Part shown: in pieces, positions 33,804 to 41,769 of the stretch
Position numbering within the stretch: position 1 is the first letter of the stretch
Layout of the letters: every line of letters begins with the position of its first letter
NCBI RefSeq assembly: GCF_963675965.1
Contig: NZ_OY780935.1
Coordinates: 2,716,501-2,780,500 of the forward strand
From: an uncultured Celeribacter sp.
Lineage (GTDB): Bacteria; Pseudomonadota; Alphaproteobacteria; Rhodobacterales; Rhodobacteraceae
Direction: 5' to 3'
DNA: 64,000 nt
The notes under the pieces: generated by a model
The model's database searches: none
What the model was told of the DNA's origin: nothing
Seen by the model: only the letters and a program-made list of their open reading frames with translations
Translations under genes and position numbers: made by a program

Positions 33804-34571
33804 ATGCTCATCGCACATATCACCGATTCCCATGTATTGGCGCCGGGACAGCGTCTGGCGGGACGGATGGACACTGCGGCGGCCTTCGATCGGTTAATTG
33901 CCAGCCTGAAGGCGCAGCCCGTGCAGCCGGATCTGGTGCTTTTTTCCGGCGATCTGGCAGAAGATGCGACGTCCGAAGAGTACGCCCATGTCAGCGCAGG
34001 GTTGCGGCATCTGGGGCTGCCGGTGTTGGCTGTCCCGGGCAATCATGATCGGCGGGCGCCGATGCTGGCGGCTTTGCCTGGCATGGTGCGCGCCATAGAG
34101 AGCGGCCATTTGTGTCTGGCTGAGCAGACGCGCGGCCCGCTGATCATTGGGCTTGATACTGTGATCGAGGGCGCACCTGAGGGAGAGCTTTGCGAAGCGC
34201 GGCTGGAGTGGCTGGCGGGCCGGCTGAATGAGGCGCGGGGGCGTGAGGTCCTGATCTTCATGCATCATCCGCCGATCACCACCGGCCTCAAGGATATGGA
34301 CAGCATGGGCCTGCTGGCCGGTCGCGAGGCTCTGGCAAGCCTGGTCGCAGATCATGGCAAGGTCTGTGCGATCCTGTGCGGGCACATGCATCGCGCAATC
34401 ATGGGGTGCTGCGGGGGTGCACCGGTGCGCGTTGCTCCTGCGGCGTCCCTCCAGATTGCTTTCGATCTGCGGGACGGTGTCTCCTTTAACTTCTCCGGGG
34501 AGCCGCCGCAATACATGATGCACCGTCTGGATCGGGCCGGTGGTTTGGTGTCGCACGTTATAAGCGTTTAG
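33804..34571 (+). CDS. gpdQ: Metallophosphoesterase, glycerophosphodiesterase GpdQ/CpdA-like
   Basis: A 255-residue calcineurin-fold enzyme from ATG 33804, which has AGGAGA 8 bases upstream. All metal motifs are present: D8-S-H10 (HITDSH), GDLAED, GNHD, FMHHPP and CGHMH. Such enzymes hydrolyse glycerophosphodiesters (GpdQ) or cyclic AMP (CpdA). No signal peptide. Divergence from a glycerol-phosphate importer favours GpdQ: imported glycerophosphodiesters would be cut to glycerol-3-phosphate inside the cell. Its metal pair is expected to be Fe/Zn/Mn type by family. Confidence 0.85.
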   Translation: MLIAHITDSHVLAPGQRLAGRMDTAAAFDRLIASLKAQPVQPDLVLFSGDLAEDATSEEYAHVSAGLRHLGLPVLAVPGNHDRRAPMLAALPGMVRAIESGHLCLAEQTRGPLIIGLDTVIEGAPEGELCEARLEWLAGRLNEARGREVLIFMHHPPITTGLKDMDSMGLLAGREALASLVADHGKVCAILCGHMHRAIMGCCGGAPVRVAPAASLQIAFDLRDGVSFNFSGEPPQYMMHRLDRAGGLVSHVISV

Positions 34572-34689
34572 GGGCTCACATGCTTCCGCGGGTCTCAGGT
34601 AAACTGCAGATAGGCCGGGAAGTCCGGTGGCGGGGCGATGAACGCCGTGATCTTGAGTTGTGCGATTGTGCGATTGTGCGGTCGCGGGC

Positions 34690-35440
34690 TTTTGCAGATG
34701 CATCGACAGCATGATTGCCGCAGTGGTGATCGACCCCGACAGCGCCAGTTCGACAACCTGTCCGAGTTCGAGCATGGACTGCTATCCGGGGGCAGGCCCA
34801 GCGAAAGCAGCGCAGACTGGCAGGCTTCCAGGGCTAGCCGGTTGCTGGCGGCATAATTCGCCAGATCTTCGTTGGGCGTGGTCAGAATGAGTAGTTCGAA
34901 AAAACGCCGGTCGAGTGAAAACCATTGATCCGGTGTCAGCGTGTTTCGGTCGGACAGGGCGCGAATGTCGTCGGCCAGCGCGCGCAGTTTCTCGGTTGGC
35001 AGGTGGGCTGAGTTCAGGGCCGCCACTTCCAGGATGCTGCGCAGTTCGTATTTGGCCTTGATTTTCTTAGAGGTCAGCGGCTCGACCATCCTGCGCGAGG
35101 TGCGGCTTTTCTGGATGAGGCCGCGTTCTTGAAGGCGGCCCAGAACGTCGCGCACGATGGTGCGGGAGACTCCGTATTCTTCGGCCATCTGGGCTTCGTA
35201 AATACGGTAGCGACCAAAGGCCGGGCAGCGGGTGACGTGTCGGGCGACATCATCGTAGACGCGAAGCCAGCTGGGTTTGCCGACACTCGAGGCGAGTGTG
35301 CTCAGGTCCAGTTCAATGCCGCGCAGATCTTCGCGTTTGGGATCGGCGTCGGTTCCGGCCACGACAAACCCGTGCCCGGAAAACCGCCGTATCAGCCCTT
35401 GGGTTTCGATCATTTCCAGCGCGCGTTTGTCAATGGCGGT
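34690..35440 (-). pseudogene. Broken GntR-family regulator with two winged-helix domains
   Basis: Minus-strand reading from ~35440: RALEMIETQGLIRRFSGHGF is the end of a first GntR DNA-binding domain whose start is missing. A second domain follows (RYRIYEAQMAEEYGVSRTIV, VLGRLQERGLIQKS), then a helical effector region (YELRSILEVAALNSAHLPTE...). After LLSLGLPPDSS near 34790 the frame fails, and the real continuation (MLELGQVVELALSGSITTAA) is in another frame. Both a 5' deletion and a frameshift are therefore present. The missing 5' end abuts a CobW fragment on the other strand. Confidence 0.75.
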
Positions 35441-36062
35441 GTGCTGACCACGGTGGATGCGGTCAATGCCGGCCTGCAGGTCGATCACCGCGCTGAGGCC
35501 GTGCGTCAGATCGCGGCGGCTGACCGTATCGTGCTGACCAAAACGGATCTCGCGGATCCGGAGGCAGAAGCCGGGCTGCGCGCCCGTCTGGCGCGGATAA
35601 ACCCCACGGCCGGAGTGATGACAAGCGAGGACAGTGTCGCGGAAATCCTCGGTGGATTTGGGCCTGTCACATTCGTGGCCGCTTTGCTGACGGGGCAGGG
35701 TGCGACGCGGGACTGCGGGCTGGACTGTCGTGATCACACCCATAGCCACCATGCCTCCCATCACGCAACCGCCCATACCCATCCAGATCCCCATACACAT
35801 CCCAATGCGCATCATCATGATGCAGAGCTCGGCGTTACCAGCTTTTCTCTTGTGATAGAGGGAGCGATAGATTGGACTATGTTCGGAACCTAGCTTACAC
35901 TGCTTTTACATAAGCATGGCGATAGGATTTTCAGGGTGAAGGGTATTTTGGCGCTTGAAGGCGAAGACAGGCCGATTGCGATCCACGGGGTTCAGCATCT
36001 TGTTCATGCGCCGACGCATATGAGGCATTGGCCCGACGGGCCGCGCCAGTCGCGGCTGGTCT
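35425..36062 (+). pseudogene. CobW/COG0523-type GTPase fragment with an amber stop
   Basis: Plus-strand frame from ~35425: VLTTVDAVNAG and AAADRIVLTKTDLAD (the TKxD guanine-specificity motif) belong to CobW-family metal-chaperone GTPases. A His-rich linker (HTHSHHASHHATAHTHPDPH) follows, then the C-terminal domain begins SFSLVIEGAIDWTMFG. At 35891-35893 a TAG interrupts; the same frame then continues LTLLLHKHGDRIFRVKGILA, exactly as in the family, where the position is usually Trp. The N-terminal GTPase half with the P-loop and the last part of the C-terminal domain are gone. A dead gene. Confidence 0.82.
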
Positions 36063-36800
36063 GCGCTGCTGGACCCGAAATGGGCCGGGCGGGTGGCGTT
36101 GGTCGATGAACCCGAGATCGGCTTGTTCGATCTGGCGCTAGCTTTGTCGGCGGCGGGCCAGATGGAATTTGAGGACATGAGCAATATGTCGGTGTCCGAA
36201 ATCGACGCGCTGGTCGACCATGCCAAAGGTCTGATCCACGGCGGCCATCTCAGCCCGTTCTGGCTGCGCGCCAATGAACCGGTGGAACGGTTTCTTGAGG
36301 GCGAACTCAAGCTGGCGTCGATCTGGTCGCCGACCATTGTCGAGATGAAACGTCAGGGTGTGAAGGTGCGTCAGGCGCGCCCGCTGGAAGGTTATCGGGC
36401 CTGGCATGGGGGCATGTGCCTGTCTCGCATGTTGTCGGGCAACAAACTCGACCGCGCCTATGACTGGTTGAACTGGTATCTGGATGGCCACGCCGGGGCG
36501 GTGGTCGCGCGTCAGGGTTATTATATGTCCGTGCCCGACCGCGTGAAGGCCTGCCTGCCGAAAGCGGATTGGGATTACTGGTATGAAGGTCTCTCTGCCG
36601 CTCAAGATCTGAACGATGTGGCCGGGCGTCCGGCGATCAGGGCGGGGGAAACCCGTTCCGGCGGGTCGCGGCTGGACCGGGCCCATCACATCGCCATCTG
36701 GAACTCGACCATGGATGAACACAACTATGTCGTCCGACGGTGGAATGAACTGGTCACACTGGCCGCGTCCAAAACCCGCACACACCGCCGCGCAAGCTAA
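36063..36800 (+). pseudogene. PotD-like spermidine/putrescine binding protein, N-terminally truncated
   Basis: The frame from ~36066 reads LLDPKWAGRVALVDEPEIGL and continues open to TAA 36798 with FWLRANEPVERFLEGELKLA, YRAWHGGMCLSRMLSG and LNWYLDGHAGAVVARQGYY. This is the C-terminal ~240 residues of a PotD-type periplasmic binding protein. The signal peptide and N-terminal lobe are missing, and its 5' end is joined directly to the broken CobW sequence. A GTG at 36093 could start translation, but the product would lack half the binding fold. No polyamine permease genes are nearby. Confidence 0.75.
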
Positions 36801-36820
36801 GCAAGCTCAGAAAGAAGCCC

Positions 36821-37804
36821 ATGAAACATGTGACCCTGATCGCCACTGGCGGCACCATTGCCTCGTCCACCGACACAGCCGCCGGGGCTGTGAATGCCGG
36901 CCTGAGCGGGGAAACCCTGCTCAATAGCCTGCATGAACCGCTCGATGGCATCGAGGTGACGGTGGAGAACTTTGAGGCGACGGGCAGCTATGCGCTCGAC
37001 CTTGCCACCCTGCACCGCCTGTGTCGCCGGATCGATGAGGTTCTGGCCGATGAGAGTGTGGATGGCGTGGTCGTGACCCATGGCACCGACACGATGGAAG
37101 AAAGCGTCTTCCTGGCGTGGCTCTTGGTGGCCAGTGAGAAACCCGTTGTCTTTACCGGGGCGCAGCGCCATGCCGGGCAGCCCGATACGGATGGCCCGCG
37201 CAACATTCATGATGCGATCTGCGCGGCAGCCAGCCCGGTTTTGCAGGGCGTGGGTCCAGTGATCCTGTTCGAGGGCGATATTCATGGCGCGCGCTATGTG
37301 ACCAAGGCACATAGTTCGCGGGTCGACACTTTCCGATCCGTCGGCCACGGCAAGCTTGGCGAGGTGGATCATGGCGAGGTGTATCTCTATGCCCGTCCGG
37401 CGCATGCCCGTCCTGTGTTCGACACGCCGCGACTGGATCCGGATGTGGAACTGATCACCCTTGGCTTGGGGGTGACGCCGCGCCTTATGAAACTGGCGGG
37501 GGATCACGGCGCTTCTGGCATCGTTCTGTCAGCCCTTGGCCGGGGCAATGCGCCCAAAGGCTTTGCCGATGAAACGGCCCGTCTGGTCGCAGCCGGATGC
37601 CCGGTCGTGGTGGCCACGCGCTGCCATGAAGGGCGCACGCGTGCGGTCTATGGCAAGGACAGCGGCGGCGTGACGCTGGTGGCCAATGGGGCGCTGCTGG
37701 CCGGGGATCTGTCAGCGGTGAAAACACGGCTGCTGCTGTCAGCGCTGATCGGCAAAGGTCTGTCAGGGGCAATGCTTGCCGAGACCTTCGCCCGCTACAG
37801 CTGA
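36821..37804 (+). CDS. L-asparaginase (bacterial type)
   Basis: A 327-residue enzyme with both active-site motifs: IATGGTIASS (Thr nucleophile, ~7-16) and VVTHGTDTMEES (~83-94). No signal peptide, so cytoplasmic. It hydrolyses asparagine (perhaps glutamine) to aspartate and ammonia. It lies 20 bp after the PotD-like fragment on the same strand, so it was probably once part of a transport/amide-hydrolysis operon whose first genes have decayed. The whole gene appears intact. Confidence 0.92.
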   Translation: MKHVTLIATGGTIASSTDTAAGAVNAGLSGETLLNSLHEPLDGIEVTVENFEATGSYALDLATLHRLCRRIDEVLADESVDGVVVTHGTDTMEESVFLAWLLVASEKPVVFTGAQRHAGQPDTDGPRNIHDAICAAASPVLQGVGPVILFEGDIHGARYVTKAHSSRVDTFRSVGHGKLGEVDHGEVYLYARPAHARPVFDTPRLDPDVELITLGLGVTPRLMKLAGDHGASGIVLSALGRGNAPKGFADETARLVAAGCPVVVATRCHEGRTRAVYGKDSGGVTLVANGALLAGDLSAVKTRLLLSALIGKGLSGAMLAETFARYS

Positions 37805-37830
37805 GGCTTTTGGTGTCGCGGTGTCCGCGC

Positions 37831-37852
37831 GACGTCCAGCCGATGGGACGTC
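37831..37852. terminator. Hairpin between convergent asparaginase and MarR-GNAT genes
   Basis: GACGTCC (37831-37837) and GGACGTC (37846-37852) pair around an 8-base loop in the 63-bp gap between two facing genes. No clear T-run; it could end transcription from both sides. Confidence 0.5.
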
Positions 37853-37867
37853 CGGTGAAACCTGCGT

Positions 37868-38743
37868 TCACAGGCGTTTTTCGAAGAACAGATCCGGGTA
37901 GGGGTCATCATTGAACCGTTCGATTTCCTGCCAGCCAAGCCGGTGGTACAGGCCAGCGGCTTCAGGCAGGGCAGAATTGGTGTCCAGACGCAAAACCGTA
38001 ATACCGAGATCCTTGGCGCGGGTTTCAGCGGCGTGCATCAATCGTTTCGCCAGCCCCAGTCCCCGGGCGGAGGGCGACACCCAGAGCCGCTTGATTTCGG
38101 CATAGCCTTTGTCCGTGCCTTTCAGTCCGACACAGCCGATGGGCATGCCATCGGAGACGGCTAAGAGAAAACAACCGTTGGGCACGTGCATGTCCTGCAC
38201 GTCCAGTCTGGCGGCTTTGTCCGGATCGAACCCCATTTCGAACCGGGCCGCGAGTTCGCCGTAGTAGCGTTCCATGCAGTCAATGGCATCGGGATGTTCG
38301 GGATCGATGTCGCGGATCTCGATCCGGTCGCGGCTCAGAGCGGAGGCCACGAGATCCATCGCTTCAAGCAGAGCTTGTGGTGTGGGATGCCGTTGCAGCA
38401 GGGCTGCGGCGCGATCGTTCGACAGGCGTTCATAGGCATCGTATTCCGCCTGACCTGCGGCGGTGAAACGGGCCAGGCGACGGCGCTTGTCGGCTGGGTC
38501 TTCTTGCGTGACAATCAAGCCTTCCTCCTCCAGTCCGCGCAGCAGGCGCGACAGCAGGCCGGTGTCGAGATCAAGATGCTGGCGGATGTCAGACACGGCA
38601 CGGCCCGACGGGCCGATCGCGTTGAGGACGCGCGCCGCGCCCAACGGACGGCCCCGGCCAAGAAAGCTTTGATCCAGAACCCCGGTTTCGGTCGTGACAG
38701 CACGGTTGAAGCGGCGGATGCGGGCGACGGGATCGAGGGGCAT
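37868..38743 (-). CDS. MarR-type regulator fused to GNAT acetyltransferase
   Basis: A 291-residue protein from ATG 38743; a TTG at 38767 adds eight residues. Residues ~1-140 form a MarR winged helix (SDIRQHLDLDTGLLSRLLRG, EEGLIVTQEDPADKRRRLAR). Residues ~145-291 form a GNAT domain with IKRLWVSPSARGLGLAKRLM, the acetyl-CoA pyrophosphate loop (R/Q-x-x-G-x-G/A type), and a typical end GLYHRLGWQEIERF. Such fusions are common in proteobacteria and are usually autoregulated; the acetyl target is unknown. A palindrome lies 35 bp upstream. Confidence 0.88.
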   Translation of the reverse strand: MPLDPVARIRRFNRAVTTETGVLDQSFLGRGRPLGAARVLNAIGPSGRAVSDIRQHLDLDTGLLSRLLRGLEEEGLIVTQEDPADKRRRLARFTAAGQAEYDAYERLSNDRAAALLQRHPTPQALLEAMDLVASALSRDRIEIRDIDPEHPDAIDCMERYYGELAARFEMGFDPDKAARLDVQDMHVPNGCFLLAVSDGMPIGCVGLKGTDKGYAEIKRLWVSPSARGLGLAKRLMHAAETRAKDLGITVLRLDTNSALPEAAGLYHRLGWQEIERFNDDPYPDLFFEKRL

Positions 38744-38777
38744 GGCAAGATACCTGATTTTGGTCAAACAATAATTC

Positions 38778-38791
38778 CTGACATTAGTCAG
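38778..38791. promoter_or_regulatory. Palindrome upstream of the MarR-GNAT gene
   Basis: CTGAC-ATTA-GTCAG is a perfect inverted repeat 35 bp before the ATG, where the promoter should lie. MarR-type dimers bind such sites, so autoregulation is likely. Confidence 0.5.
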
Positions 38792-38878
38792 CTAAGAGAC
38801 GCGAGGTCAAGCCCGTCTGACCCCCGGATCTCCCTATAATCATTGACAGAGACGGAGCGGGGGGCCATGGAGGGCGCC

Positions 38879-39484
38879 ATGCGATATGAGTTGCCATATG
38901 CCCGCGCCGGTCAGGTGATTGGCTTGCTCGGGGGATCCTTCGATCCCGCGCATGAAGGCCATGTGCATATTACCGAAATGGCGCTGAAGCGGTTTGCGCT
39001 GGATCGGGTCTGGTGGCTGGTCAGCCCGGGAAACCCGTTGAAAGCCGAAGGCCCGGCCTCGATGGCACGGCGGTTGATGCATGCCCGTCATATCATGCGG
39101 CATCCGCGTGTCGAGGTGACCGATCTGGAGGCCCGCACCGGCACCCGTTACACCGCCGAGACCCTACGCGCGCTCAAACGGCTTTACCCCGGTGTCACTT
39201 TCGTTTGGCTGATGGGCGCTGACAATCTGGCGCAATTTCATCTCTGGCAGGATTGGCAGCAGATCATGGCAACGACACCTGTGGGGGTGATTGCACGCCC
39301 CGGTACGCGCGGAGCGGCGCGCAACGCCGTGGCGGCGCAATGCTTTGAAGGTGCGAAATTGCCGGCGCGGGCCTCGCGCCTGTTGGGGCGCTCTGCACCG
39401 CCCTGCTGGTGCTTCATCAACGTGCCCATGTCCTCGGTCTCTTCCAGTGACATCCGGGCACGCGGGGACTGGTCGCGACACTGA
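38879..39484 (+). CDS. nadD: Nicotinate-nucleotide adenylyltransferase
   Basis: A 201-residue enzyme from ATG 38879, chosen because GGAGG lies 6 bases upstream and the N-terminus then matches alphaproteobacterial NadD; ATG 38867 and TTG 38843 are in frame upstream. Motifs: GLLGGSFDPAHEGHVH (nucleotide-binding GxFxPxHxGH) and the late SSSDIRAR (ISSTxIR type). It joins ATP and nicotinate mononucleotide in NAD synthesis. A core gene, followed 75 bp later by dacB. Confidence 0.94.
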   Translation: MRYELPYARAGQVIGLLGGSFDPAHEGHVHITEMALKRFALDRVWWLVSPGNPLKAEGPASMARRLMHARHIMRHPRVEVTDLEARTGTRYTAETLRALKRLYPGVTFVWLMGADNLAQFHLWQDWQQIMATTPVGVIARPGTRGAARNAVAAQCFEGAKLPARASRLLGRSAPPCWCFINVPMSSVSSSDIRARGDWSRH

Positions 39485-39558
39485 ACGTGCGACAGCAGAG
39501 GCGCTAAAGGTGGCTTTCCTGTCTTGCTCCCGTCATCCCGGCAGGGTTAACTCAGGCC

Positions 39559-41088
39559 ATGACGAAAGCGAGATCCCAAATGCCCGGGCACGGGCTGAGA
39601 AGTGGCCATATGGGACGCAGAGCGGTGCTGGGCCTGATGCTGGGCGGGGTCGCACAGGCGGCGTTTGGCCGCGCGGTTGACCGTTCGCCGATCCCAGCCC
39701 CCCGTCCGGACGATCTCTTTCAGCGCTTCCTGCCCAGCGGGGATCAGCTTGTGGCCGAAGCCGGTTTGAGCGGTGAGGTGGCCTATGCCGTGGCGGATGC
39801 CGCCAGCGGCGAGCTGTTGGAGGTGCGAGGCCCTGTGCGGCGTCTGCCGCCCGCCTCGGTTGCGAAGACTGTCACCAGTCTCTATGCCCTGACCCATCTG
39901 GGACCGGATCATCGGTTTATCACAGAGTTGCGCCGTACCGGTCCGGTGCAGGCGGGGATTGTTCAGGGCGATCTGATCTTGCAGGGCAGCGGTGATCCCA
40001 CGCTCGATACTGATGCGCTGGGAGGTCTGGCCAAGGCGCTGGCGGCAGCCGGGATTCGCGGCATAACCGGGCAGTTCCTGGTCGATGATCGCGCCTTGCC
40101 CCGGATTGCGCAAATCGATGATCTGCAGACCGAATATGCGGGCTACAATCCGACGATTTCTGGTCTCAACCTGAATTACAACCGCGTCCATTTCGAATGG
40201 CGGCGCCAGGGCGAAAGCTATGCGCTGAAGCTGGATGCACGGGCAGAGAATTTCGCGCCCGATGTCAAAATCGCCCGCATGGCCATCGCGGGCCGGGAAC
40301 GGCCGGTTTTCGACTACGAACCGGGCGGTGGCTATGATGGCTGGACGGTTGCGCGTTCGGCGCTGGGCAACGGCGGGGCGCGGTGGCTGCCGGTACGTTT
40401 GCCCGCGCTTTATGCGGGCGAGGTGTTTCAGACGATTGCGGCGCTGCAGGGCGTGCGTCTGCCAGCGGCGAAACGGATGACGGCAGATCAGCCCAGTGAG
40501 ACCATCGTGCAGGTCGAAAGCGCTCCGCTGAGCCTGATTGTGCGCGATATGTTGAAATACTCCACGAATCTGACAGCGGAAGTTCTGGGGCTGGCCGCCA
40601 GTCGGGCGCAGGGGCACAGGCCCGCCACGCTGGCCGCATCCGCCGCCTTTATGAACGACTGGGCCCGTCAGACCTTTGGCATGAACCATCTGACTTTTGT
40701 CGACCATTCCGGGCTCGGTGGCGCCTCCGAAGTGAGTGTTGTCGATATGGTGCACATGCTGAGTGCCAAAGGGGTAGAAGCGCGTCTGGCGCCGCTCTTG
40801 AAAACGATCCGCATGCTGGATGATCAGGGCAATGTCCTTCCCGATCCGCCCGCCGAGGTGGTGGCCAAGACCGGCACGTTGGATTTCGTGTCGACATTGG
40901 CGGGCTATGCGCAGGCACCGGGCGGGCCGCGTATGGCCTTTGCGATCTTTGCCGCCGATGTTCCGCGCCGTCAGGCGGCCAAGGCCGAAGGGGCGGAACG
41001 CCCCGCTGGCGCACGCACGTTCAACGGCCGGGCAAAGCGCCTGCAACAGGCGCTGATCCGTCGTTGGGCGCTGTTTTATGCGGGGTGA
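39559..41088 (+). CDS. dacB: D-alanyl-D-alanine carboxypeptidase/endopeptidase (PBP4 class)
   Basis: A 509-residue preprotein in the frame from ATG 39559; ATG 39610 (MGRRAVLGLMLGG) gives a cleaner twin-arginine-like leader and is a real alternative. The serine penicillin-recognising motifs are present: S100-V-A-K103 (PPASVAKT), YSTN, and KTG (VVAKTGTLDF). The long insert between the first two motifs is typical of class C type PBP4. It trims peptidoglycan peptides in the periplasm. Confidence 0.92.
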   Translation: MTKARSQMPGHGLRSGHMGRRAVLGLMLGGVAQAAFGRAVDRSPIPAPRPDDLFQRFLPSGDQLVAEAGLSGEVAYAVADAASGELLEVRGPVRRLPPASVAKTVTSLYALTHLGPDHRFITELRRTGPVQAGIVQGDLILQGSGDPTLDTDALGGLAKALAAAGIRGITGQFLVDDRALPRIAQIDDLQTEYAGYNPTISGLNLNYNRVHFEWRRQGESYALKLDARAENFAPDVKIARMAIAGRERPVFDYEPGGGYDGWTVARSALGNGGARWLPVRLPALYAGEVFQTIAALQGVRLPAAKRMTADQPSETIVQVESAPLSLIVRDMLKYSTNLTAEVLGLAASRAQGHRPATLAASAAFMNDWARQTFGMNHLTFVDHSGLGGASEVSVVDMVHMLSAKGVEARLAPLLKTIRMLDDQGNVLPDPPAEVVAKTGTLDFVSTLAGYAQAPGGPRMAFAIFAADVPRRQAAKAEGAERPAGARTFNGRAKRLQQALIRRWALFYAG

Positions 41089-41218
41089 AACCCGTCAGCG
41101 ATTTGGTGCTTGAGGCAGCTTGAAGTGGCGCGCCATTGGGTTTGGGCGGCACCGGTTTTGCCTGGAGGCCTGGCGCCAAACGCTCCCCCCCTTCGTGTTC
41201 GTCGGCTTTTCTGAACGG

Positions 41219-41656
41219 TTACGAGACGACAGGATGGAGCAGCATATATCGGGCCCGCGCGCCACGTTCGATGGCTGCGGCATGTAGCCGGTCGATGGTC
41301 AGCTCATAGCGGATTTCTTCGAGAAGCCGCAGCTCGGCCTCATAGGTGTGACCGTCGGCAGCGGCCACATCGCAGGCCAGCGCATAGGCGGTTTCGTTCA
41401 GCGTTTCCGGCAGGTTGTCGCGGATCAGACCAAAGAGGGCGTCCAGCCCGTCCTCTTCCCCGAAGAGATCGAAAACGGTGGAAGCCACGATCTTAATACG
41501 GTCCGGATCGTAGTCGGCGAAGATCGGCAGATGGTTGACGATATTCTCGATGGTGATCAATTCAGCGGTCCGGATATTTTCGTCCGACATCGATTGCGCG
41601 ATCATGACGGCGACCAGACAGTCCTGGGGCGTCAAAGAATGGGGAATATCGTTCAT
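41219..41656 (-). CDS. TerB-like protein
   Basis: A 145-residue all-helical protein from ATG 41656 (AGGAAAC 8 bases upstream; the frame extends to 41728 without family sequence). ALACDVAAADGHTYEAELRL (~92-111) is the acidic metal-binding helix pair of the TerB/DjlA-N group, preceded by a matching N-terminal helix set. Function in tellurite response or membrane stress is suggested by family only. It is divergent from lysK. Confidence 0.8.
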   Translation of the reverse strand: MNDIPHSLTPQDCLVAVMIAQSMSDENIRTAELITIENIVNHLPIFADYDPDRIKIVASTVFDLFGEEDGLDALFGLIRDNLPETLNETAYALACDVAAADGHTYEAELRLLEEIRYELTIDRLHAAAIERGARARYMLLHPVVS

Positions 41657-41769
41657 TTTCTTGTTTCCTGATGACCTGTGACTGTCAAAGAATATTGACC
41701 TAAGCCGGGAGGAGCAATAGGAACCCAAGCTTGCGGGAGGGACCCGTGACCGAAAAAGGATTTGTCCAA

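Noticed and set aside
39547..41046. 499-codon minus-strand frame opposite dacB
   Set aside because: dacB shows all penicillin-binding motifs; the mirror frame has none.
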